A stretch of 5,630 nt of DNA from JANQIO01 sp036351375 (lineage in GTDB: Bacteria > Pseudomonadota > Gammaproteobacteria > Pseudomonadales > Halieaceae): positions 1-5,630 of the forward strand of contig JAZBOY010000309.1 in NCBI GenBank assembly GCA_036351375.1, read 5' to 3'. This document shows positions 1 to 5,630 of this stretch, piece after piece. Numbering within the stretch: position 1 is the stretch's first letter; the number at the start of each line of letters is the position of its first letter. The position numbers were made by a program, and so were the translations under genes. The notes beneath the pieces were generated by a model that saw nothing but the letters and a program-made list of their open reading frames with translations, searched no databases and had not been told where the DNA came from.

Positions 1-30
1 ACCCTGCTGGAGGAGCAGACCGCCGGCTGA
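1..30 (+). CDS. possible 3' end of a gene entering from the left
   Basis: In frame 1 the first nine codons read TLLEEQTAG and end at a TGA at 28-30. That stop directly abuts the stop codon of the minus-strand peptidase gene at 31-33. A convergent upstream gene ending here would suit the tight packing of this region, and the hairpin at 26-46 covers both stops. Nine codons are far too few to identify a product, and the open frame could be chance. The call rests only on position and arrangement. Confidence 0.25.
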   Translation, partial: TLLEEQTAG

Positions 31-46
31 TCACTGGCCGATCAGC
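26..46. terminator. hairpin over two facing stop codons, possible weak bidirectional terminator
   Basis: GCTGATC at 26-32 and GATCAGC at 40-46 are perfect reverse complements. They form a 7-bp stem with a 7-base loop (ACTGGCC). The stem contains the minus-strand stop of the M24 peptidase (31-33) and the possible + strand stop at 28-30. Neither side has a T-run, so this is not a canonical intrinsic terminator. It could slow polymerase, protect 3' ends, or be incidental. Confidence 0.3.
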
Positions 47-1329
47 ACCAGCTCCTGTTGCGGCGGTATCAGGTACTCGGCGCCTTCATTATGGATGACG
101 GCCATCTCTTCCACCGAGATGGTCTTGAGGCCGCCGCCCTCCAGGTTCCAGGCGTGGAAGCCATCAAACGCGAACACCATACCGGCTTTCAGCGGCTTCA
201 ACGCCGCCGGCCGCACGCTGGTGCCGCGGGCACCGCCGAGGTTGGGGCCGGTGTCGTGAGCGACGTAACCCACCGGGTGGCCGGTACTCCACATCACGTG
301 TTCCGAGCCGTTTTTCTCCATCAGCTTGCGCTGCGCCTCGTCAACGTCGATGCCGCGCACGCCGGGCTTCATTGCCTTGAAGGCGGCATTGCCGCCGTCG
401 CGGGCAGACACCCAGTAGTGCTGGATATCGTCCGGCGCCTCGGTTTCACCGGGCTGCAGCACATAGGCGAAGCGCTGGATGTCCGTTACCCAACGGTCGT
501 AAACGCGTATACCGAAATCCGTCTGGATCACGTCGCCGGGCATAATGACCTTCTCCGTGGGGTGGGAATGGCCCCGGTCCGCGCCGGAATTCACTGCCGG
601 GTTCTGGCTGGGCGCCCAGGCATCCCCCACGCCGGCTTCAGCCATCTTTGCCTTCAGGAATCGGGCGATATCGGCGTCGGTTGACTTGCCCGGCACCACG
701 CTAGCGTAGGCCTCGAGCTGCCAGGCCGCGGTCAACTCGGCCGCCTTGCGCATGATCTCCACCTCCGCGGGCAGCTTGATGCTCAACCATTCGTAGACCA
801 GCTCATCGGAAGACACCATTCGCCCCGCCAGCTTGTTGCCCAGCGCTTCCGCCAAGGCCTGGTGCTGGGTAAAACTGAGTCCGTCCGCCTGGGCGTTGTT
901 GGCTGACATGTTCACCGCCAGTGAGCCGAAGTCCTGCTCGCGAATGAAGGCCGCCACCTGGGTAATGGCGGAGTCACCGCGCGCCACCGGGATCACTTCA
1001 TCGTGAATGGCCAGCTCGGCCAGCGCAGTGGCCTCGCCCACCGGCGAATACACCCGCGAATGAAATCCCCCGGCATCGCGGTAGAACAGGAAGCCGGCTG
1101 TGCTGCCGGCATTTTCACAGCCCACGTGGTCCGCCAGGGGGTCGTTGTTGTTTTCCCTGCACAACAGCAGCCAGGCGTCCACGCCAGCGGCTCGCATGGC
1201 CTGGGGCAGCAGTTTGGCAATCCGCTGTTTGCGAATCTCCGGCCACGGCGAGGGCCCCTTGAAGTCCGTTTCCGCTGACGCCAATGGCGCCGCCAGCGCC
1301 AGGCAAAGAAGCAGGCAAAGCCGTTTCAT
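31..1329 (-). CDS. exported M24-family metallopeptidase (Xaa-Pro aminopeptidase/prolidase-like)
   Basis: The 432-residue protein starts with a Sec signal peptide (KR, then a Leu/Ala-rich core) with likely cleavage after ASA at residue 19, so it should act in the periplasm. Residues about 27-165 look like the creatinase/prolidase N-terminal domain. Residues about 185-425 form the pita-bread M24 catalytic domain, which in this family uses two divalent metals to cleave Xaa-Pro or other N-terminal peptide bonds. Visible metal-site candidates are D271 (TDFG), D283 (VTDIQR), H351 (STGHPVG), D389 (VFAFDGF, where Glu is usual) and E407 (SVEEM). H358 (VAHD) matches the second conserved histidine. The mature protein has only two cysteines, C57 and C71. 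The ATG is well supported: AGGAG lies 7 bases upstream (minus strand, 1337-1341). It follows apbE by 21 bp and is probably co-transcribed with it. Family assignment is firm; the substrate is unknown. Confidence 0.9.
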   Translation of the reverse strand: MKRLCLLLCLALAAPLASAETDFKGPSPWPEIRKQRIAKLLPQAMRAAGVDAWLLLCRENNNDPLADHVGCENAGSTAGFLFYRDAGGFHSRVYSPVGEATALAELAIHDEVIPVARGDSAITQVAAFIREQDFGSLAVNMSANNAQADGLSFTQHQALAEALGNKLAGRMVSSDELVYEWLSIKLPAEVEIMRKAAELTAAWQLEAYASVVPGKSTDADIARFLKAKMAEAGVGDAWAPSQNPAVNSGADRGHSHPTEKVIMPGDVIQTDFGIRVYDRWVTDIQRFAYVLQPGETEAPDDIQHYWVSARDGGNAAFKAMKPGVRGIDVDEAQRKLMEKNGSEHVMWSTGHPVGYVAHDTGPNLGGARGTSVRPAALKPLKAGMVFAFDGFHAWNLEGGGLKTISVEEMAVIHNEGAEYLIPPQQELVLIGQ

Positions 1330-1336
1330 GGTGTTA

Positions 1337-1341
1337 CTCCT
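1337..1341 (-). promoter_or_regulatory. Shine-Dalgarno of the M24 peptidase gene
   Basis: Read on the minus strand this is AGGAG (followed by T), 7 bases before the ATG at 1327-1329. It is the clearest ribosome binding site in the window. It fixes the start and supports independent translation of the second gene of the apbE-peptidase pair. Confidence 0.75.
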
Positions 1342-1350
1342 GAAGATGTT

Positions 1351-2370
1351 TTACTGGGTAGCGGCCTCGTCCTGCTCGGGCGCCTCGCCCAGCAGCAGGC
1401 CGCTGGAATAGTGCAGCAGGCCACGGTCGTCAATGATGATGGCATCCACGCCGTGCAGGCTGTTGATCAGCGCCAGACCCTTCTCCACCCCCAGCACAAA
1501 GGTGGTGGTGCTAAGGGCATCGCTGTCGATTGCCCGCTCCGCCAGCACACTGGCGCTCTGGACTTTGCCTGAAGATTTTCCGGTACTGGGGTCGAGAATA
1601 TGGTGCACCCGCTGGCCGTTCTCATCGATGAAGAAGCGCTCGTAGTCGCCGGAGGTCGAGATGGCCGTGTCCTCCAGCGGGATCATGACGATGAAATCGT
1701 TTTCCTTGCGCGGGTGCCGGATACCGATAGTGCGCGGCCGGTCGCCGAGGTTGCCGAGTATGCGACTGTCCCCGCCCGCGCTGACCACTGCAGACTCGAT
1801 ACCTAGCCGCTTAAGCGCCTCGATGGCGCGGTCGACGGCATAGCCCTTGGCGATACCGCCCAGGTCTACCTGCAGGCCTTCAATCGCATAGCGCACGGTG
1901 CGCGATTGCGGGTCGAGCTGGATATAGGTGTAGTCGATGCGGCTGACCGCTTCTGCCAGCACCTCCTCGCCCGGTGCGACGCCCTTGCGGTAGTCGTAGT
2001 ACTGGCCCGCCGAGGCAAAGCTCACATCGAAGGCGCCATCGCTCATCTCCGAGTATTCGATGGATCGCCTCAACACCTTGAACAGCGCCGGGGACACGCG
2101 CACCGGCCCGCGGTGGGCCTCGCGGTTGAGGCCGGACAACTCACTCTCCGGGTCCCAGGGGTTCATCAGGCGGTTGACCTCGTCCATCTCTGCGAACACC
2201 GCGGCCAGCGCCTGTGCACCAAGCACCGGGTCCTCGGACCAGACCTCGGCGCTGACCCGCGTGCCCATCATGTCGCGCTCCTCCCGATGCCAATCGGCGG
2301 CGACGGGAAGGGGGGCGAGCAGGCAGAGCAACAGGCAGAGCGACGTGCGGAAAATGGGAAGCGAAGGCAT
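1351..2370 (-). CDS. apbE: FAD:protein FMN transferase (ApbE family), periplasmic
   Basis: ApbE enzymes cleave FAD and attach FMN covalently to a Thr/Ser of target proteins such as NqrB/NqrC, RnfG/RnfD and FMN-binding-domain proteins. They act on the outer face of the inner membrane. The 339-residue protein has a signal peptide with likely cleavage after VAA at residue 25. No lipobox is seen, so it is probably soluble rather than lipid-anchored. Family motifs follow in order: MMGT (34-37), an SELSGLN segment (77-82), GAFDVSF (112-118), DLGGIAKGYAVD (169-180), SAGGDSRILG (197-206), STSGDYERF (238-246), HHILDPSTG (256-264) and the Mg/FAD-site segment DSDALST (282-288). Length is normal and the frame is intact. 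The ATG at 2370 gives a complete signal peptide, but no good Shine-Dalgarno precedes it. It is first in a minus-strand unit with the M24 peptidase. No flavinylation target is encoded in the window. Confidence 0.93.
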   Translation of the reverse strand: MPSLPIFRTSLCLLLCLLAPLPVAADWHREERDMMGTRVSAEVWSEDPVLGAQALAAVFAEMDEVNRLMNPWDPESELSGLNREAHRGPVRVSPALFKVLRRSIEYSEMSDGAFDVSFASAGQYYDYRKGVAPGEEVLAEAVSRIDYTYIQLDPQSRTVRYAIEGLQVDLGGIAKGYAVDRAIEALKRLGIESAVVSAGGDSRILGNLGDRPRTIGIRHPRKENDFIVMIPLEDTAISTSGDYERFFIDENGQRVHHILDPSTGKSSGKVQSASVLAERAIDSDALSTTTFVLGVEKGLALINSLHGVDAIIIDDRGLLHYSSGLLLGEAPEQDEAATQ

Positions 2371-2435
2371 GGGCGCAGGTTGCCACAGGGGGCGGGCGGC
2401 GGCAAACTACCGGCCTCTCAATTCTGGCACTTACC
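2371..2435. promoter_or_regulatory. divergent intergenic region between apbE and yrfG
   Basis: This 65-bp gap is the only place in the window where promoters for both divergent units would naturally sit. On the + strand TTGCCA (2380-2385) matches the -35 consensus at 5 of 6 positions. The hexamer 17 bases later, CAAACT (2403-2408), is a poor -10. On the minus strand only weak AT-rich segments are seen. The middle is a G-rich run (about 2386-2400). No operator palindrome stands out. That promoter activity lies here is inferred from gene orientation more than from the boxes. Confidence 0.35.
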
Positions 2436-3098
2436 GTGATCGACTGGAGCCAAATCGATACCGTCCTGCTGGACATGGACGGCACCCTGCTGGACCTGCA
2501 CTACGACAACTACTTCTGGCAGCAGTACATGCCGCGGCGCTACGCCGAAATCCATCGCCGCGACGCCGAGGAAAGCCGCGCGCAGGTGAACCACCAGATC
2601 AACCGCGCCCGCGGCACCCTGGCCTGGTACTGCGTGGACCACTGGTCAGAGCAGCTCAAGCTGGACATTCCGGCGCTGAAGCGCGAGGTGGCCCACATGA
2701 TCCGCATGCGGCCCTTCGTGGAGGACTTCCTCAAGCGGCTGCACCATTCCGACAAGCACCTGGTGCTGGTAACCAATGCCCACCGCAAGGTGCTGGACCT
2801 GAAGCTCGACCACACCGGCATCGGCCGCTGGTTTGACGAGATGGTAGTGTCACACGACTACCAGGTACCCAAGGAAGACCTGCAATTCTGGCATCGCTTC
2901 CACGCCACTCACCCTTTCACCCCGGCTCGCACCCTGTTGATCGATGACAACGAAGCGGTGCTGGACGCCGCCCGGCGCTATGGAGTCGGCCACCTGCTGA
3001 CCCTGCTGCAGCCGGACAGCCAGCGCGACAAGCGCCTGGATACGCGATTCCCCGGCATTCATCACTTTGACGAAATCATGCCCGACGGGCAGCTTTGA
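2436..3098 (+). CDS. yrfG: HAD-family GMP/IMP nucleotidase (YrfG-like)
   Basis: This 220-residue haloacid-dehalogenase-fold phosphatase closely resembles E. coli YrfG, which dephosphorylates purine nucleoside monophosphates (GMP, IMP) in the cytoplasm. All four HAD motifs are visible: motif I DMDGT (D13 nucleophile, D15 acid/base), motif II T113 in LVTNAH, motif III K146 in VPKED, and motif IV D170/D171 in LLIDDNEA. The segment LLDMDGTLLDL followed by DNYFWQ, and WYCxDxWSEQL (64-74), are family hallmarks beyond the generic HAD core. The start is GTG at 2436. It places motif I three residues closer to the N terminus than in the E. coli protein, and no in-frame ATG lies upstream nearby. No clear Shine-Dalgarno precedes it. 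It is the first gene of an operon with hslR (13-bp gap) and hslO, the same order as in E. coli. Substrate is assigned by family similarity only. Confidence 0.9.
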   Translation: MIDWSQIDTVLLDMDGTLLDLHYDNYFWQQYMPRRYAEIHRRDAEESRAQVNHQINRARGTLAWYCVDHWSEQLKLDIPALKREVAHMIRMRPFVEDFLKRLHHSDKHLVLVTNAHRKVLDLKLDHTGIGRWFDEMVVSHDYQVPKEDLQFWHRFHATHPFTPARTLLIDDNEAVLDAARRYGVGHLLTLLQPDSQRDKRLDTRFPGIHHFDEIMPDGQL

Positions 3099-3111
3099 TA
3101 CACTGACGGTC

Positions 3112-3492
3112 ATGGACAAGGTGCGACTGGACAAGTGGCTGTGGGCGGCCCGTTTCTTCAAGACCCGCAGCCTCGCCAAGCAGGCCATCGAGGGCGGCAA
3201 GGTGCAGCTCGCCGGCCAGCGGGTCAAGGTCAGCAAGGAAATCAGCGCGGGAGACCTGCTGCGGATTCGCCAGGGCTGGGACGAGAAAGAGGTCGAGGTG
3301 CTGGCCCTGTCCGACCAGCGCCGCGGTGCGCCGGAGGCCCAGCAGCTGTACGAGGAAACCGCCGACAGCCTGCGCAAACGCGAGGAGCACGCCGCCGCCC
3401 GCAAGGCAGCCGGCGGCATGTTCGACCGCCCCCTGTCACGGCCCACCAAGAAACAGCGCCGGCAGATTCACCGATTCAAGCAGGACGTATGA
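3112..3492 (+). CDS. hslR: ribosome-associated heat shock protein Hsp15 (S4 RNA-binding domain)
   Basis: Hsp15 binds free 50S subunits that still carry a nascent chain-tRNA and helps recycle them after heat shock. The 126-residue protein opens with the S4-domain signature RLDKWLWAARFFKTRSLA (residues 5-22), then IEGGKVQLAGQRVK (26-39) and a beta-rich stretch ending near residue 65. The C-terminal part contains QRRGAPEAQQLYEETADS (69-86), a charged helix, and a basic tail (KKQRRQIHRFK, 113-123), all as in E. coli Hsp15 (about 133 residues). The ATG at 3112 is chosen because it aligns with the family N terminus. An in-frame TTG at 3067 would add 15 unrelated residues inside yrfG. The Shine-Dalgarno is weak. 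The stop overlaps the hslO start (ATGA, 3489-3492), which suggests translational coupling. Confidence 0.95.
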   Translation: MDKVRLDKWLWAARFFKTRSLAKQAIEGGKVQLAGQRVKVSKEISAGDLLRIRQGWDEKEVEVLALSDQRRGAPEAQQLYEETADSLRKREEHAAARKAAGGMFDRPLSRPTKKQRRQIHRFKQDV

Positions 3493-4364
3493 GTACCGAA
3501 CGCAACCTGACGCGAAAATTCATTTTTGACGAGGCGGATATCCGCGGTGAGATCGTGCACCTCGACAGCGCCTACCGCGACATCCTCGCCGTTCACGCCT
3601 ACCCGCCCGGGGTCGCCCGCCAGCTCGGTGAATTCCTGGCGGCGGCGGTGCTGCTCAGCACTACCATCAAGTTCGAAGGCAGGCTGATCCTGCAGGCCCA
3701 GGACGGTAGCGAAGTGCCGCTGCTGATGGCGGAGTGCAACAACAGGCTGGACATTCGGGGCATCGCCCGCGGCGCCGAAGCCGCCACTGCCAACGAGTTC
3801 AGCGAGCTGTTCGGCTCGGGCCACCTGGCAATTACCATCGAGCCCGACGAGGGCCAGCGCTACCAGGGCATTGTGTCACTCGACGGTGCCAGCCTTGCGG
3901 ACTGCATCGAGAGCTATTTCGAGAATTCCGAGCAGCTCGCCACCCGCCTGTGGCTGGCCAGCGACGGCCAGGTCGCCGCCGGTTTGCTGCTGCAGCAATT
4001 ACCCGAGCAGGTCACCCGGGATGCCACGCTGCGGGCTGAGCAGTGGGAACATGCCTGCACCCTGGCGGAAACCGTGCAGCGGGAAGAGGTGCTGGAACTG
4101 GAGCAAGAGGAACTGCTCTACCGACTGTTCCACGAGGACAAGGTGCGGCTGTTCGACGGCGAGCCGGTGCGCTTTGCCTGCAGCTGCTCACGGGAGCGCT
4201 GCCACAACGCGCTGCTGTCGATCGGCCCCACTGAACTTCTGAAGCTGCTGGATGAGGATCCCGAGGTCACCATGGACTGCGAGTTCTGCAACACCCAATA
4301 CCGCTTTCAGCGTGAGGATTTCACCGCCCAGCTGGGCGATGCCCGGTCAGGCGCCCTGCACTGA
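3489..4364 (+). CDS. hslO: redox-regulated holdase chaperone Hsp33
   Basis: Hsp33 is a cytoplasmic holdase. Oxidation (peroxide plus heat, or hypochlorite) releases its zinc, forms disulfides and unfolds its linker to expose client-binding surfaces. The 291-residue protein has the N-terminal core (about 1-175; SEQLATRLWL near 145-155 is a strong family match), the metastable linker (about 176-230) and the C-terminal zinc domain. All four zinc-switch cysteines are present as CxC (C231, C233) and CxxC (C264, C267), separated by 30 residues as in E. coli. A further cysteine, C238 (RERC), matches E. coli C239. The ATG at 3489 overlaps the hslR stop; AGGA at 3482-3485 lies only 3 bases before it, so coupling to hslR translation is likely. 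The 3' end overlaps the convergent RND gene by 18 bp. Length is normal and nothing is missing. Confidence 0.97.
   Translation: MSTERNLTRKFIFDEADIRGEIVHLDSAYRDILAVHAYPPGVARQLGEFLAAAVLLSTTIKFEGRLILQAQDGSEVPLLMAECNNRLDIRGIARGAEAATANEFSELFGSGHLAITIEPDEGQRYQGIVSLDGASLADCIESYFENSEQLATRLWLASDGQVAAGLLLQQLPEQVTRDATLRAEQWEHACTLAETVQREEVLELEQEELLYRLFHEDKVRLFDGEPVRFACSCSRERCHNALLSIGPTELLKLLDEDPEVTMDCEFCNTQYRFQREDFTAQLGDARSGALH
4347..4364. other. convergent 3' overlap of hslO and the RND permease gene
   Basis: The hslO stop (TGA, 4362-4364) lies inside the RND gene, and the RND stop (TCA on +, 4347-4349) lies inside hslO. Eighteen bases therefore code on both strands, with codon boundaries in register. 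There is no room for a separate intrinsic terminator between the two genes. Confidence 0.9.
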
Positions 4365-5630
4365 CTTGCCGGCAAGGTCGGCCGAGGACAGCACCGGCTC
4401 CCGACGCAGGAACCGATCCTGGAACTGCTCACCGAACAGGTAGAGCCCCGGTACCAGCACCAGTGTCACCCCGGTGGCAAATAGCACACCAAAGGCCAGG
4501 GAGATCACCATCGGGATGAGGAACTGCGCCTGCACGCTGGTTTCGGCCATGATCGGCAGCAGGCCGATAAAGGTCGTCAGTGAGGTGAGGATAATGGGCC
4601 GGAAGCGGTCCTGGCCGCCCTGCAACAGGGATTCCATTACCGACAGGCCCTGGTCCCGCAGCTGGTTGATGCGGTCGATCAGCACCAGGTTGTCGTTGAC
4701 CACCACGCCGGCGCAGGCCAGCACCCCCATCAGGGAGAACATGCTGATCTCTCTGCCCATGAAGATATGGCCCCAGATCGCCCCCATGATGCCGAAGGGT
4801 ATGGCGGTAAGGATCAGCACTGGCTGCCAGTAGGAGCGGAACGGGATGGCCATCAGGCCGTAGATGATCAGCATCGACAGGCCCATGTACTTGAGCATCG
4901 CGGCCTGGAATTCCTGCTGTTCCTGCAGTTCACCGTCCAGCGCCATGGAGAGCCCCGGGTACAGGTTGCGCCAGCGCGGCAGGTCCTTGCTGAGAATCTC
5001 GTCTACCACTGCGCGCGGGCTGGCCTTGCCCGGCTGCACCTCGGCAGTCACTTCCAGGGTGCGCTTGCGGTCCAGCCGCTCGATGGTCTGGTAGCCGCTC
5101 ACAAAGCGCACTTCCGCCACTGCCTCGAAGGGCACCTCGCGGCCGTCCGGGGTGCGGATGCGCATCTGGTTGAGGTTATCGATCGACACCCGCTCCTGCT
5201 CCGGGTAACGCACCATGACTTTCACATCCTCCCGGGTACGGGGGATACGCTGGGCCTCGGCGCCGTAAAAGGCGCGGCGCACCTGCTGGGCGAGGTCGGC
5301 CAGGGTAATGCCGAGGTTCTCGGCGGCTGGCTTGAGGTCGAGCTCGATTTCTTCGCGGGGCGCCTGCAGGCTGTCGTTGACGTTGTACACCCCGGGGTAA
5401 CTGAGCAGGCTGGCGCGAAGTTCGTCCGCCACCTTGCTGAGGTCTGCCACCGAGGGTGAGGCCAGCACCAGGCGTATGGGTTTGTTGTTTTCCCGGATGG
5501 TGTAGTCGATGGAAAAATCCTCGACTTCGCCGAGGTCGCCAATCTGCTCTCGCCAGTAATCGCTGACCACGGCGATATCGACCTCTTCGTTCTCCAGGGC
5601 CATCCACACGTCGACCTGGTTGTCCCTGCC
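4347..5630 (-). CDS. RND efflux permease, C-terminal 427 residues (partial, N-terminal part outside window)
   Basis: This is the C-terminal part of an inner-membrane RND transporter of the AcrB/HAE1 type, which exports drugs or other amphiphiles by proton antiport with a periplasmic adaptor and outer-membrane channel. The frame is open to base 5630, so the GTG at 5607-5609 is an internal Val codon and not a start. In the visible 427 residues, about 1-240 are the second periplasmic loop (porter and docking parts, including the GITLADLAQQVRRAFYG segment at 107-123). Five hydrophobic segments follow at about 245-263, 268-290, 297-317, 346-362 and 370-398, matching TM8-TM12. Typical motifs are the GVVVNDNLVLIDR segment in TM10 and RFRPIILTSLTTFIGLLP (342-359). 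The proton-relay Asp pair of TM4 lies outside the window, so activity cannot be judged. A short polar tail ends in VQGA. Adaptor and channel genes are not visible. Confidence 0.93.
   Translation of the reverse strand, partial: GRDNQVDVWMALENEEVDIAVVSDYWREQIGDLGEVEDFSIDYTIRENNKPIRLVLASPSVADLSKVADELRASLLSYPGVYNVNDSLQAPREEIELDLKPAAENLGITLADLAQQVRRAFYGAEAQRIPRTREDVKVMVRYPEQERVSIDNLNQMRIRTPDGREVPFEAVAEVRFVSGYQTIERLDRKRTLEVTAEVQPGKASPRAVVDEILSKDLPRWRNLYPGLSMALDGELQEQQEFQAAMLKYMGLSMLIIYGLMAIPFRSYWQPVLILTAIPFGIMGAIWGHIFMGREISMFSLMGVLACAGVVVNDNLVLIDRINQLRDQGLSVMESLLQGGQDRFRPIILTSLTTFIGLLPIMAETSVQAQFLIPMVISLAFGVLFATGVTLVLVPGLYLFGEQFQDRFLRREPVLSSADLAGKSVQGA
4365..4376. repeat. 12-bp perfect palindrome directly after the hslO stop
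   Basis: CTTGCCGGCAAG begins at the first base after the hslO stop codon. With flanking GAC (4363-4365) and GTC (4377-4379) and one bulged G it can fold into a 6-bp stem with a CCGG loop. No T-run follows on either strand. It also encodes the Leu-Ala-Gly-Lys part of the RND C-terminal tail, so it may be coincidental. A role at the hslO mRNA 3' end is possible but unproven. Confidence 0.3.

Noticed and set aside
112..130. ApbE segment after GAFDVSF that differs from the common FDPTVGPLV form (residue positions in ApbE)
   Set aside because: From memory, the FAS-G-YYDYR type of segment occurs in a known proteobacterial ApbE subgroup, so it is not treated as a defect or novelty.
58..684. 208-codon open frame on the + strand antisense to the M24 peptidase
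   Set aside because: It is fully antisense to a clear M24 gene. Its product has no recognisable domain and a composition typical of GC-rich shadow frames.
2060..2836. 258-codon + strand open frame spanning apbE (antisense), the divergent gap and yrfG
   Set aside because: It crosses two well-supported genes in the wrong frame, and its Arg/Pro/Gly-rich translation matches no family.
3067..3104. Possible promoter for hslR (TTGACG at 3067-3072 and TACACT at 3099-3104)
   Set aside because: The boxes are 26 bp apart, far from the usual 17, and the second is only 7 bp from the ATG.
3067..3111. TTG start giving hslR 15 extra N-terminal residues
   Set aside because: The extra residues lie within the 3' end of yrfG and its spacer and do not resemble Hsp15. 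ATG at 3112 fits the family.
3135..3488. Upstream extension of the hslO reading frame through hslR
   Set aside because: The frame happens to lack stops, but this part translates to Gly/Arg/Pro-rich shadow sequence. Family alignment and the ATGA overlap put the hslO start at 3489.
4767..5459. 230-codon + strand open frame antisense to the RND permease
   Set aside because: The opposite strand clearly encodes RND porter-domain and TM segments. This frame shows His/Val/Ala-rich shadow composition and no family features.
5607..5609. GTG as a start codon of the RND gene
   Set aside because: The frame continues upstream to the window edge without a stop, and the visible protein begins in the middle of an RND periplasmic domain.

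Overview
The window looks like ordinary chromosomal DNA from a GC-rich, Gram-negative gammaproteobacterium. Three points support this: the yrfG-hslR-hslO gene order, which is known from Escherichia coli; two Sec-exported periplasmic enzymes; and an RND efflux permease. Protein flavour and base composition would suit a marine gammaproteobacterium (for example the Cellvibrionales/Halieaceae area), but that placement is an impression and was not tested. Coding density is very high: about 95% or more of the bases lie in six genes. I see no rRNA, tRNA, CRISPR, insertion sequence, integrase or phage gene.

Layout. Bases 1-30 may hold the last nine codons of a + strand gene that enters from the left. 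Bases 31-2370 hold a two-gene minus-strand unit: apbE (FAD:protein FMN transferase, 1351-2370) is transcribed first, and an exported M24 (prolidase/creatinase-fold) metallopeptidase (31-1329) follows after a 21-bp gap. A 65-bp divergent intergenic region (2371-2435) separates this unit from a + strand operon: a HAD-family GMP/IMP nucleotidase (yrfG, 2436-3098), the Hsp15 ribosome-rescue RNA-binding protein (hslR, 3112-3492) and the redox-regulated chaperone Hsp33 (hslO, 3489-4364). From the right, the C-terminal half of an RND efflux permease (4347-5630, minus strand, open at the window edge) converges on hslO and overlaps its 3' end by 18 bp.

How the genes work together. hslR and hslO form the heat/oxidative-stress part. 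Hsp15 handles stalled 50S subunits that carry nascent chains, and Hsp33 holds unfolding proteins during oxidative stress. The nucleotidase is their usual neighbour. ApbE and the M24 peptidase are both predicted to act in the periplasm and are probably co-transcribed, but no flavinylated target and no peptide substrate is encoded here.

I did not find a convincing undescribed system. The points most worth a second look are an Asp in place of the usual fourth metal-ligand Glu in the M24 peptidase, a hairpin lying over two facing stop codons at the left edge, and the overlapping convergent ends of hslO and the RND gene.
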